From UBA947 sp031550975 (GTDB lineage Bacteria; Cyanobacteriota; Vampirovibrionia; Gastranaerophilales; Gastranaerophilaceae), in assembly GCA_031550975.1 (NCBI GenBank), contig JAVBOC010000016.1, positions 1 to 64,000 of the forward strand: a DNA stretch of 64,000 nt. The letters are read 5' to 3'. Each line of letters begins with the position of its first letter. Positions within the stretch are counted from its first letter, which is position 1. Shown piece after piece: positions 24,488 to 33,373 of the stretch. A program made the translations under genes and the position numbers. A model generated the notes under the pieces. That model was given only the letters and a program-made list of their open reading frames with translations, did no database searches and had not been told where the DNA came from.

Positions 24488-25339
24488 CTACGCAACCACC
24501 TCGTTAACTTTAGCGGGAACACCTTTGACAACATAAAGATCTGAATAAAATTCCTCCTGATCCAAATCATAATCGGTTTCAGCAGTAAGGAACAACAGCG
24601 CGATGTAAGCGCTGACCTTATCCATCCCTAACAGCGTTAATTCATTTAATTCAATCTTTGTGTTTTTGGTAAAAATCTGTACCAAATTTTCTTTCAAACG
24701 AATGACGCAATCCTCGATATACTCCTCGTGAGCAAGGTTTACGATATCGTCTGGTGTGAGTCTCGAATAAGACTGTACGCGTCTTTTTGCCCGTTCGTGA
24801 GCGCTCTTTAACGACTGTTTTTTCTCTAATTGCTCGTAGAATTCCAACTGACGAATCAAATCTTTCAATGTAACAACACGTTTGTTGTTTTGGCGAACAC
24901 TCGCACGGCGTTGGAGAACTTCGTCGATAGAAATAACATTTGAAGTCGGGATGTAATCGTCTTCATTGTATTCTGCGACAAACCCATCTTCGTCAAACTC
25001 CGGCTCGTAAGCTGATTCCTCAAACGAAAGAACATCAATTCCTTCTAAAACATTTGATTTTAATTTCAAAAGCACTGCTGCAAAAAGGAAAGTCCGACCG
25101 GTTAGACGCAGGTTTTGGGATTTCATATCACAAATATGCGCGAGGTATTTGTCTGTAACATCAAGCAAATCAATATTCCAAGGGTCAATCTTGCCGGCTT
25201 TTGCCATCTGAACAAGGATGCCGATGCCTTCATTTTCCGTGTTTTTACCACTTGATGGCATATCAAGCAGGGGTTCGGGCATTCTTACATCAGCCAAATT
25301 ATCTATTGTATAATCACTTTTTATTACTTCGTTTTGCAT
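24488..25339 (-). CDS. scpA: Condensin kleisin subunit ScpA
   Basis: 283 residues. 'GIGILVQMAKAGKIDPWNI' near residue 37 is the conserved kleisin N-terminal segment, and 'FLTAETDYDLDQEEFYSDLY' near 252 is the C-terminal winged helix that binds the SMC head. The middle is acidic and variable. ScpA links the two SMC heads. It lies between smc (72-base gap) and scpB (abutting), all one strand. Confidence 0.93.
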   Translation of the reverse strand: MQNEVIKSDYTIDNLADVRMPEPLLDMPSSGKNTENEGIGILVQMAKAGKIDPWNIDLLDVTDKYLAHICDMKSQNLRLTGRTFLFAAVLLKLKSNVLEGIDVLSFEESAYEPEFDEDGFVAEYNEDDYIPTSNVISIDEVLQRRASVRQNNKRVVTLKDLIRQLEFYEQLEKKQSLKSAHERAKRRVQSYSRLTPDDIVNLAHEEYIEDCVIRLKENLVQIFTKNTKIELNELTLLGMDKVSAYIALLFLTAETDYDLDQEEFYSDLYVVKGVPAKVNEVVA

Positions 25340-25411
25340 TTTTTTAATCTTACATACGGTTTTGTTTGGTATCGCCTTCTAACGCCTTCACATGCCTGTT
25401 TTGCGCTTAAG

Positions 25412-28400
25412 CTAATCTCGCAGCTTTATACCCGTAACTTTGGTAATCCCTTTCTCTTTTTGAGTAACGCCAATAGTCCTATTTGCTGATTCTATCATAG
25501 GTTTACGGTGGCTAACTACTATAAATTGCGTATCTTTTGCCTGATTTTGCACCATTTGTGCTATACGTTCAACGTTCATCGTATCAAGGTTTGCGTCAAC
25601 TTCGTCAAATGCATAGAACGGTGACGGCATATATTTTTGAATCGCAAACACAAAAGCAAGTGCGGTGAGCGATTTTTCCCCGCCTGACATACTTTCTAAA
25701 CGCTGCAATTTCTTGTCGCGCGGCTGGGCTTCAATGGTCATACCGCCTGCAAGCGGATCATCAGGGTTTTCGAGTTTCAATTCGCCTTCACCTTCAGACA
25801 ACTGGTGGAAAACTTCCTTGAAATTTTGATTGATATTGTTGTAAGTTTTCATGAAAGTTTCTTTTTTCAATTGCTCGTAGCCTTGCATTCTGCCCAAAAT
25901 TTCTTTGCGCTCTTTGCTAAGGGTTTCAATCTGTTCTTTGAGTTCGTTCTGGCGTTTTAGAACCTCGTCATAAGCCGCTAGGGCGCGCATGTTAACGTCG
26001 CCAAGTTCGTCCATCCGTCTTTCTAAACGCTGGATTTTAGCGGTAATTTCTTCAATAGAAATAGTTACAGGCTCAAGTTTCTCGATTTCGACGCCGTTGT
26101 CTTCAAGATCTTTTTGCGCTGTTTCTAATTGCGGCTCAAGCTCGCGGCGGCGCGATTTGAACGACTCAATCTGTTCCGCGATACGATCAATATCTGCGAT
26201 ACGGATATGTTTTTGCTTTTCTAATTCCATCAAATCCGCGTTAATCTCGTCGCGCTCTTTTAAGAGTTTGCCAAGTTTAACTTCAATCTCGTCAATCTGT
26301 TTTTGAAGCCCTTCAAGCTGCTTGTCAAGTTCAACGATTTCTGCTTTGAAGCGAACTTTGTCCTCCTCAAGCTTCACGTTATTGCCTTGAATATTAGCGA
26401 TTTCTTCATTCTTCGTCTCGATAAGGTTTTTGTGGAACTCAATTTGACGCTCTAATTCATTCTTATCGTTGTTCGCATTCATCAAGTTGGTTTGAAGACG
26501 CTTGATTTCAAATTCAACCCCTTCGGTTTTTTCTTTGAGGTCTTTCAAATCCTGGTCCTGCAAGAGTTTTTCGACTTCTGCAATTTGTTCCTGAACAAGT
26601 GCCATTTCGTTGAAGATTTTGATATTTTGCTCTTCAAGCTTATCTAATTTCTTGTTAAATTCAGCGATTTGCGGCTCAGCAGTCTTGATAAATTCATTGC
26701 GTTCTTGAAGGATGCTCTCGCTGTTTTCAAAAGTGCGGTTCATGTTATCAAGTTCAACACGTGCTTTTGAAAGCTCGGTTGTAGCGTTAGAAAAATCGCT
26801 GCGAACGGTCTCTAACTTCTTCTCAAGCTCTGTTTTTTTGCTTTCTAGAGTGGATAATTTCCCTTCCATTTCGGTCAAACGTTCACGGTAGTTGTTTAAT
26901 TCGTTGTCATCATTTTGGCTGAAACTCAAGCCTGATTTGCGCATTGAACCACCCGTCATAGAGCCGGATTTTTCAAAAATTTCACCTTGCAGCGTTACCA
27001 TTCTGTGTCTGCCAATGAGTTTTTTCGCGCTCTCCATGTCCTCTACGACAAGCGTTTCGCCCACCGCGTAATAAAACGCGTTCAAGTATTCAGCGTCGAA
27101 ATCCACCAAATTAATCGCATAATCAATGACGCCCTTTTCTTTTGGCAGCGACAATTTAGAAGGTGCGTTTTTCATTTTGTTCAATGGAATAAACGTTGCA
27201 CGACCCGCGCCGGATGATTTTAACTGCTCAATTGCTACAGACGCTATGTGTTCATCATCCACGACAACGTGTGCCATACGCCCGCCAAACGCGACTTCCA
27301 GCGCTGTTGCATATTCTTTATTAACCGTTCCGAGTTGTACCAGCGGTGCATGAACGCCTTTTAATTTCGCGCTCATAATTGTATCAATCGCACGGCCGAA
27401 ATTCGCGTCCTCACTGGCTTGTTTGCGCGCTTCCATTGAAGAAATCTTGCGGTAAGCCGTCTGGACGTTATAATTTAAGTCGTTAATTTCGTTTTTTGTC
27501 GTATCAAGACTGTGCAGGGTATTTGCCTGGACAAGTTTAAAGTCCTCTAATTCTTGCTGTAATTGCGAAACAAGTGTCTTTTTCAAGTCGTAGTCTGACG
27601 CGAAATTTGCCTTTAAAGTGTTTAATTCTTCAACTTTTGCGCGGGCAGAATCAAGCTCGTTCTGCAAGGTTTTGAGCTCACTTTCAAGCGGCAACCTATC
27701 TTTTAAAAGCTGATTTTCCTTGTCCTGCAACGTTTCTAAGTCTTTGCGAAGCTTAGCACGTTTTTCGATATGCTGATCAGCAGTCGCGTTTAAGCCAGTC
27801 ATATCTTGCAAAATTTTGTTTAACTCAGCCTCTTTTTCTTTGATGCCGACTTCAATTTTTGCGATATCGTCGTTTTTGAGTTGGATTTTTAGTTTGAAAT
27901 CTTCGATTTTCTTCTCGAAACCTTCAATCCCGTTTTTCGCATTCTCAACTGAACGCAAGCCATCATGAATTTGCTTGTCAGCGTAATTTGAAGCATTATT
28001 TTTGCGATCAATTTCGCCCTTGATTGCTTCTTCTTGCTTTTTTAATTCAATCTGCTGTTCTTCGCCCTGCTCCCTGACAGTCGCAGAAACCTCCTCATAC
28101 TTCTTCTTAATTAAGGATAGACGCTCATCCAAATCTTTGTTTTTGAGTTCTTCTTCTTTTTTCTTTTTGCCAAATTCTAAAATATTAGCGTGAGCCTGCT
28201 CTAAATTACGTTTCAAGTCAAAGAAACGCACGGTGTTAACCTGAGACTCAAGCGAAGATTTTTCTTCGCGAAGCTTCTGGTATTTTAAAGCGACTTCGCG
28301 CTCTTCTTTAAGCTGTTCAAGCCTTATATCAACTTCGTTTAGGATAACCTGCGACTTTTCAACGCGCTGTTCAACAGTTGTAAGTTCGTTAGTTGCCTGC

Positions 28401-28906
28401 TCTATCCGGCGGTCAAAATCAGCGATTCCGGCAATCTCGTCGATAATTTTACGGCGGTTCTTCGCAGAACAATTGGTAATACCCATAACATCGCCCTGCA
28501 TCATGACGTTGTAACTGTTAGGGGTCACGTTAAATTCTTCTAATACTGCATGGATGTTAGATAGAGTCGTAACACTGTCGTTCAAATAATATGTGCTGGC
28601 ATAACCCTGATTGGTTTTGCGGATTTTACGTCCAATAGTCAAATCCTGGCCGCTTTCTAAGCCGCCAAAAGTTACTTTAACCAACGCATCGTTACGTTTT
28701 GTGTAAGTGGAAATGAAATGTGACAAATTTTCAGCACGAAGTTCACCCGCGTTAGCCAAGCCAAGCGCGAACAAAATGCTGTCTATGATATTGCTTTTCC
28801 CCGAACCGTTTGGCCCGGAAACCGTCGTAAACCCTTTGAGCAAAGGTATTTCCGACTTATTGGCAAATGATTTAAAGTTGTCTATTTCCAGTTGCTTAAT
28901 ATACAC
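25412..28906 (-). CDS. smc: Chromosome segregation SMC ATPase
   Basis: 1164 residues, full length. Walker A GPNGSGKS at 31-38, coiled coil about 170-490, hinge about 510-665 (with conserved GG-rich 'SGSMTGGSMRKSG' just after), return coiled coil to about 1010, ABC signature MSGGEKS at 1073 and Walker B FYAFDEVDANLD near 1097-1108. SMC forms an ATP-dependent loop-extruding ring with ScpAB. First gene of a four-gene minus-strand operon. Confidence 0.97.
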   Translation of the reverse strand: MYIKQLEIDNFKSFANKSEIPLLKGFTTVSGPNGSGKSNIIDSILFALGLANAGELRAENLSHFISTYTKRNDALVKVTFGGLESGQDLTIGRKIRKTNQGYASTYYLNDSVTTLSNIHAVLEEFNVTPNSYNVMMQGDVMGITNCSAKNRRKIIDEIAGIADFDRRIEQATNELTTVEQRVEKSQVILNEVDIRLEQLKEEREVALKYQKLREEKSSLESQVNTVRFFDLKRNLEQAHANILEFGKKKKEEELKNKDLDERLSLIKKKYEEVSATVREQGEEQQIELKKQEEAIKGEIDRKNNASNYADKQIHDGLRSVENAKNGIEGFEKKIEDFKLKIQLKNDDIAKIEVGIKEKEAELNKILQDMTGLNATADQHIEKRAKLRKDLETLQDKENQLLKDRLPLESELKTLQNELDSARAKVEELNTLKANFASDYDLKKTLVSQLQQELEDFKLVQANTLHSLDTTKNEINDLNYNVQTAYRKISSMEARKQASEDANFGRAIDTIMSAKLKGVHAPLVQLGTVNKEYATALEVAFGGRMAHVVVDDEHIASVAIEQLKSSGAGRATFIPLNKMKNAPSKLSLPKEKGVIDYAINLVDFDAEYLNAFYYAVGETLVVEDMESAKKLIGRHRMVTLQGEIFEKSGSMTGGSMRKSGLSFSQNDDNELNNYRERLTEMEGKLSTLESKKTELEKKLETVRSDFSNATTELSKARVELDNMNRTFENSESILQERNEFIKTAEPQIAEFNKKLDKLEEQNIKIFNEMALVQEQIAEVEKLLQDQDLKDLKEKTEGVEFEIKRLQTNLMNANNDKNELERQIEFHKNLIETKNEEIANIQGNNVKLEEDKVRFKAEIVELDKQLEGLQKQIDEIEVKLGKLLKERDEINADLMELEKQKHIRIADIDRIAEQIESFKSRRRELEPQLETAQKDLEDNGVEIEKLEPVTISIEEITAKIQRLERRMDELGDVNMRALAAYDEVLKRQNELKEQIETLSKERKEILGRMQGYEQLKKETFMKTYNNINQNFKEVFHQLSEGEGELKLENPDDPLAGGMTIEAQPRDKKLQRLESMSGGEKSLTALAFVFAIQKYMPSPFYAFDEVDANLDTMNVERIAQMVQNQAKDTQFIVVSHRKPMIESANRTIGVTQKEKGITKVTGIKLRD

Positions 28907-28978
28907 AAATCTTCCCCATGATAGTCTTAAAACTATGATATCAGGAAGTTACGAGCATGTCAAAATGTTAATAAAAGG

Positions 28979-29023
28979 CAAAAAAATATCCCCAACTTTA
29001 TTCAAGATTGGAGATATTTTTGT
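28979..29023 (-). terminator. Intrinsic terminator of the phosphorylase-like gene
   Basis: AAAAATATC and CCAA pair with TTGG and GATATTTTT across a loop of about 12 nt. On the minus strand the stem is followed by seven T. It separates the phosphorylase-like gene from smc downstream. Confidence 0.75.
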
Positions 29024-29038
29024 ATAACCTAAAATATT

Positions 29039-30730
29039 CTATTTGATGTTACTGAAGGTCCAAGCATCGAAGGTCGGAGTTTCAGAAATTTTCATTTCTT
29101 TTTTCTCTGTACCTGCGGTTGAATCGTCGTGAGCGATTGGCTTGTAGAGTCTGTTGTAGTATTCAATAACCATACGATCAGAGTTGAAGTATGCTTCAAA
29201 CGTTCTGATAGCCTGACGCATCAATCGCGCCCATTCAGTTTTGTTTTCATAGTATGTCGGAATAATTTCTTTTTCAATTATTTCCATAACGCAATCGTGG
29301 TCTTTCCAGTGACGTTCTTCCCACGGCATTTCATCGTCCAATCCCGGATATTCAACAGTGTAACCGTTAATACAGTTGAAAGTACCCTCAACTGTCCAAC
29401 CGTCAAAGATAGACAGGTGAAGCGCGCCGTTAGCGTTTGCTGACATACCTGAAGTACCTGATGCCTCAAATGGTCTTAATGGCGTGTTCAACCAGATATC
29501 AGAACCGCGTTTTAGCATGCCGCTCAATTGAAGTTCATAACCAGGAAGAACAACAACGTTTTTCAAAGTATGCGAACGATTTAACAATTTATTAAACATT
29601 TCTTTACCCATAACGTCATCCGGGTGGAATTTGCCGGCAAAAATGATTTGGACTTTGTTTTCGTTTAACAATTTTTCAATTCTGTCTTTGTCCATCAAAA
29701 TAAGCCATGCACGTTTGTAATCCGCAAATCTTCTTGCCCATGTGATGGTTAAAACATCCGGATCAAAGCGTTTTCCGGCAACGTTTGCGATGTATTCAAA
29801 TAATTCTGCTTTCATTTCGCGCTTAACGCCAAGCAAGTCTTCGGCAGTTTTCGCTTCTTTAATACGTTTATCTTGCCAGTATTGGAGGTTTACAGCGTTG
29901 GTAATCGCGCGGATCGGGCATCTGCCTTCAACCCATTCCCACATTTTGTTTGCAACGAGTCCGTGTAATTGCGAAACTGCGTTTGCAATACGGCTCATTC
30001 TTAAAGCAGCAACGGTTAGAGAGAAGTTCTCTCCGCCGAGTTCAACAGCTGTTTCTCTTGAAACACCCGAGAAGAATCCGCCTTCAAGCAATGTATCAAC
30101 CCAGTGAACTTCGTTTCCGGCAGCAACCGGCGTGTGAGTTGTAAATACGGTACGCTTTTTAACTTCTTCAAGATTGCCTTTGTATTGAGTTAACAACTCA
30201 AACGCCGCAGGTAATGCGTGGCCTTCGTTCATGTGGATCACGTCAAATTTGTAACCGATTTGTTGAAGTATTCTTACCCCGGCAACCCCAAGGACGGTTT
30301 CTTGCGCGATTCTGATTTTTTCATCGCCGTCATAGAGCTTGTGCGAAATGCTTTTTGCCCAGTCGCTGTTTCCTTCAATATCAGTTGTTAAAAGATAAAC
30401 AGGGCATGTTCCGTACAAATCAGGCTCAACAAGAAGCGCCTTAACTTTAACTTTTTCGCCAAAGATTTGGACTTCGGTCGAAGCTTTGGCATCGGTTAAA
30501 AAGTCATAGTATTTTCTGATGTAAGCCACATCAACCTGGCCGTCTTCACCGATACGTTGGTCGTAGTACCCGTAAGACCAGAGCATGGTTACACCGACGA
30601 TTGGCAATTGCAGATAGCCCGCTGAGAGCATGTGTGAACCTGCTAAGAAACCAAGGCCGCCTGAGTAAGTGCTCAGCGACTGGTCCATCCCAATCTCCAT
30701 AGAAAAATACGCTACATTTGGTAATGACAT
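29039..30730 (-). CDS. Short-type alpha-glucan phosphorylase-like protein (GT35) lacking the PLP lysine
   Basis: 563 residues, the short form of the family. Starts 'VAYFSMEIGMDQSLSTYSGGLG', has 'HMNEGHA' at 167-173, 'THTPVAAGNEVHW' at 198-210, 'WARRFADYKR' at 331-340 and 'EASGTSGMSANANG' at 422-435. In phosphorylases the last motif reads GTSGMK, and that Lys carries pyridoxal phosphate for phosphorolysis of glycogen or maltodextrin; here residue 430 is Ser (codon TCA, read from the sequence). The fold is secure; phosphorylase activity is doubtful. It could be a glucan-binding or retooled glycosyltransferase. No other glycogen gene is nearby. Confidence 0.88.
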   Translation of the reverse strand: MSLPNVAYFSMEIGMDQSLSTYSGGLGFLAGSHMLSAGYLQLPIVGVTMLWSYGYYDQRIGEDGQVDVAYIRKYYDFLTDAKASTEVQIFGEKVKVKALLVEPDLYGTCPVYLLTTDIEGNSDWAKSISHKLYDGDEKIRIAQETVLGVAGVRILQQIGYKFDVIHMNEGHALPAAFELLTQYKGNLEEVKKRTVFTTHTPVAAGNEVHWVDTLLEGGFFSGVSRETAVELGGENFSLTVAALRMSRIANAVSQLHGLVANKMWEWVEGRCPIRAITNAVNLQYWQDKRIKEAKTAEDLLGVKREMKAELFEYIANVAGKRFDPDVLTITWARRFADYKRAWLILMDKDRIEKLLNENKVQIIFAGKFHPDDVMGKEMFNKLLNRSHTLKNVVVLPGYELQLSGMLKRGSDIWLNTPLRPFEASGTSGMSANANGALHLSIFDGWTVEGTFNCINGYTVEYPGLDDEMPWEERHWKDHDCVMEIIEKEIIPTYYENKTEWARLMRQAIRTFEAYFNSDRMVIEYYNRLYKPIAHDDSTAGTEKKEMKISETPTFDAWTFSNIK

Positions 30731-30798
30731 ATTAACCTTCCTTTATATAATAAAATTATTGTGTTCAAACTTTACTGTTTCATAATAGCATAAAAATT

Positions 30799-31980
30799 TC
30801 AATTGGCCATTTTCTTAACAAATTCTTCCAAAACAATCTTGACGTGAGAGTAGTTTAATCCGCCTTGAAGGTATGCAGCGTAAGGTTTGCGCAAAGGCCC
30901 GTCGGCTGAAAGTTCAATTGTTGAGCCTTCAATAAAAGTGCCGCCCGCCATGATTACCTTATCTTCGTAGCCCGGTACGTCATCGGGAATTGGTGTAACA
31001 TGGGAGTTTACCGGGGAAAACTCCTGAATTGTTTTGCAAAACGCTTCAAGCGGTTCGGGTTTGCCGAAGGTTATTGTTTGAATAATATCTGTCCGCGGTT
31101 CGTTTGAAGCTGGAGTTGAAGTAAACCCCATTTCTTCAAAACCTTTTGCCGCCAAAACAGCGCCCTTAACGGCGTCAGCAACGATTGACGGCGCCATAAA
31201 TAATCCTTGGAATAATAATCTGTGCTGATTAAACATCGCCCCGCCTTCGGCTCCGATCCCCGGTGCTGTGAGACGAATTGCCGCGTTTTCCACCAAGTCT
31301 TCGCGTCCTGCGATGTAACCGCCTGCCTCAACTATTCCCCCGCCGGGGTTTTTTATAAGCGAGCCTGCAATTAAGTCAGCGCCGACTTCAAGCGGTTCTT
31401 TATCTTCGGTGAATTCGCCGTAACAGTTGTCAACAAAGCAGATACAGTTTGGGTTTTTGGATTTAACTGTTTTGCAAATCCGTTCAATATCTGAGATTGA
31501 GAGCGATTTGCGCAATGAATATCCGCGTGAGCGCTGGATTAGAACCATTTTTACGCTGGCATCGATTGTTTTTTCTAACAAGTCAAAATCAACATCCATC
31601 TCATTTTTTAGCGGGATTTCGTCGTAAAGAATTCCCTCAGAGCCCTTTATTACGGTCTGCATAGTGTCATAAGGCGCTCCTGCAACGGAAATTAGTTTGT
31701 CGCCGTGTTTTAAATTCCCCAGCATTGCGCAAGCCAGTGTGTGAGTCCCGGAGACAAAATGTATGCGCACAAGCGCTTTTTCTGCCTTAAAGGTGTCAGC
31801 AAAAACCGCGTCTAATTTTTCACGACCCACGTCATCGTGGCCGTAGCCGCTTACCGTATAAAAGTGTTCCGGCGAAATGCGGTTTTCAATAAACGCGCGC
31901 AAGACCTTTTTTTGGTTTATATCGCGAATTTCTTCAATGCGTTCAAATTCTCTCGTTAATTTTCTCTCAATCTCTTTCAT
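30799..31980 (-). CDS. Methionine gamma-lyase/aluminium-resistance family PLP enzyme (YnbB-like, COG4100)
   Basis: 393 residues. Fold-type I PLP enzyme: 'HFVSGTHTLACAML' near 73, 'VDNCYGEF' near 184 and 'GSLIKNPGGGI' near 205, where the Lys of SLIKNPGG is the expected Schiff-base residue. The late 'GGLNYSHVKIVLEEF' near 375 is typical. Often annotated as 'aluminium resistance protein' or cystathionine-lyase-like; the real substrate is not established. Cytoplasmic. Its upstream region is occupied by short palindromic repeats. Confidence 0.88.
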   Translation of the reverse strand: MKEIERKLTREFERIEEIRDINQKKVLRAFIENRISPEHFYTVSGYGHDDVGREKLDAVFADTFKAEKALVRIHFVSGTHTLACAMLGNLKHGDKLISVAGAPYDTMQTVIKGSEGILYDEIPLKNEMDVDFDLLEKTIDASVKMVLIQRSRGYSLRKSLSISDIERICKTVKSKNPNCICFVDNCYGEFTEDKEPLEVGADLIAGSLIKNPGGGIVEAGGYIAGREDLVENAAIRLTAPGIGAEGGAMFNQHRLLFQGLFMAPSIVADAVKGAVLAAKGFEEMGFTSTPASNEPRTDIIQTITFGKPEPLEAFCKTIQEFSPVNSHVTPIPDDVPGYEDKVIMAGGTFIEGSTIELSADGPLRKPYAAYLQGGLNYSHVKIVLEEFVKKMAN

Positions 31981-32007
31981 TATAATAGGTTTGCCCCCTC
32001 ACCCTGC

Positions 32008-32026
32008 CCTCTCCCATTGGGAGAGG
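32008..32026. repeat. Short palindrome CCTCTCCCATTGGGAGAGG
   Basis: Perfect 8-bp inverted repeat with ATT centre, preceded by CCCTCACCCTG; looks like a REP-type unit in the intergenic gap. Confidence 0.6.
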
Positions 32027-32056
32027 AGAAGTTATTATTTGTTGTTTTGTTTGCCT

Positions 32057-32087
32057 AGTCACTGAGTCACTTAGCGACTTAGTGACT
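32057..32087. repeat. Imperfect palindrome with AGTCACT/AGTGACT ends
   Basis: AGTCACTGAGTCACT is followed by inverted AGCGACTTAGTGACT. Non-coding, between the PLP enzyme and VWA genes. Confidence 0.5.
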
Positions 32088-32160
32088 TTATATTATTGCA
32101 AAGTAGGCTAATAGTAAATAGTAGGTTGAAAAAAATGTATTGTGAAAGATAAATGCTTAT

Positions 32161-32895
32161 ATGAAAAGAATTTCTTTTATTATATTAATATTACTTTTGT
32201 TTGTCGCTAAGCCTCTAAGCCTCAAAGCCTCAAAGCCTCCGTATGACGTTCATAGAGGTGGCGGGTATATCCCAAACATGAACGAACAGGAGAGAATTTT
32301 GTTTATTCTTGATTTTTCAGGAAGCATGACAGAAAGACTAGATGGCGTACCAAAGTATGAATTGATGTTAAAAACAATGCGCGAAATTTTGCCCAAAATC
32401 AACCCGAACACTTCGGTCGGACTGCGGGTTTATGGTCATAAGCTTGCCATAACTCCTTTTGACGCCTGCCGTTCGTCAAGTCTGGTGTCGCCTGTTGTGC
32501 CAAATGGCGGCATGGGTGTGCAGACTGCGTTGGGACAACTTAAACCGCGCGGGATGACTCCTATCACTTTTTCGCTAAAACAGGCAATACAAAATGATTT
32601 TGTCGGTTTTAGCGGCAAAAAGCATATAATTTTGCTTACTGATGGCGGTGAAAACTGCGACGAAAGTCCGTGCAAATACGCTATGGAATTGGTTACCTAT
32701 CGCAAAGATGTTTCAATTGATGTTATCGCTTTTAATGTTGATAACGCGGAGGATTTGGCACAATTGGAGTGCGCGGCACTGGTTACGAGCGGAAAATTCC
32801 ACACCGCAAACACAGCTGCTGAACTGGCCAGAGGCTTAAATAATTCCGTCAACCCGCAAAAACACGTCGAAGCGTGGATTATGCCTAATCCGTAA
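32161..32895 (+). CDS. Secreted von Willebrand factor A domain protein
   Basis: 244 residues. Signal peptide (ISFIILILLLFVAKPLS) then one VWA domain: MIDAS motif DFSGSM at about 51-56, the conserved Thr in 'MTPITFSL' near 136 and the Asp in 'LLTDGGE' near 161. VWA domains bind protein ligands through a divalent cation; partner unknown. Six cysteines suit an oxidising compartment. The signal region is encoded by an 8-bp tandem repeat (32207-32239). The stop overlaps the 3' end of the opposing gene by 11 bases. No strong ribosome-binding site. Confidence 0.85.
   Translation: MKRISFIILILLLFVAKPLSLKASKPPYDVHRGGGYIPNMNEQERILFILDFSGSMTERLDGVPKYELMLKTMREILPKINPNTSVGLRVYGHKLAITPFDACRSSSLVSPVVPNGGMGVQTALGQLKPRGMTPITFSLKQAIQNDFVGFSGKKHIILLTDGGENCDESPCKYAMELVTYRKDVSIDVIAFNVDNAEDLAQLECAALVTSGKFHTANTAAELARGLNNSVNPQKHVEAWIMPNP
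32207..32239. repeat. 8-bp tandem repeat (AAGCCTCA-type) inside the VWA gene
   Basis: Four successive AAGCCTC units, coding the end of the signal peptide; a possible site of slippage. Confidence 0.7.
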
Positions 32896-33232
32896 AGATG
32901 GTGGTAACAGAATTTTTTGGTGAGTCGGATGCTGTTTTAAGCCCTTTAGTAAATGTGTCGAAAGAGAGATTATTGAATTCAAAAGGCGTACCATCTTTCA
33001 GTGTAATGCGAGTCCCTTCATAATAAGGACGATCCAAACCCAATAAAGACTCAAGAAATTTCATAATTTTGCCATCATTATTCCAAGGCATTGATTCAGC
33101 AGTTGAAATATCTTTTAATTTAATAAATGTGTTGTCAATAAGTCTATCAACGTGCTTTTCAGGAACTTCAGTAATATTAATCCACCTTGCGTTAAAATTT
33201 GGTTGTGTTGATTGGATGTTGTTAATTCTCAT
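32885..33232 (-). CDS. Unknown small protein with the shared N-terminal signature
   Basis: 115 residues, starting MRINNIQSTQPNFNARWIN, which matches the M-[QR]-I-x-x-[VI]-Q ... F-x-[GA] signature at 7142 and 22002. Soluble, no cysteine, no signal peptide; helical middle, then 'GTRITLKDGTPFEFNNLSF'. GGGGAAT precedes the ATG. Function unknown. Confidence 0.68.
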   Translation of the reverse strand: MRINNIQSTQPNFNARWINITEVPEKHVDRLIDNTFIKLKDISTAESMPWNNDGKIMKFLESLLGLDRPYYEGTRITLKDGTPFEFNNLSFDTFTKGLKTASDSPKNSVTTIFTD

Positions 33233-33332
33233 AAATAATTCCCCTTATCTTTATATATAATCGTAATGGTACATGTAAATTTTATAATTTACTATCATAA
33301 CTTATAAAGTTTAACATAGGTTTACAATATTT

Positions 33333-33361
33333 TGTCATTCCGAACTTGTTTCAGGATGACA
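33333..33361. repeat. TGTCATnC palindromic repeat, short unit
   Basis: TGTCATTCCGAACTTG is followed by TTTCAGGATGACA, an imperfect inverted repeat of the same family as 48724-48813 and 60691-60780. Confidence 0.7.
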
Positions 33362-33373
33362 ATATAGAATGGA

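Noticed and set aside
32008..32239. CRISPR array or other regular repeat array
   Set aside because: The units differ in sequence and there are no evenly sized spacers; no cas genes in the window.
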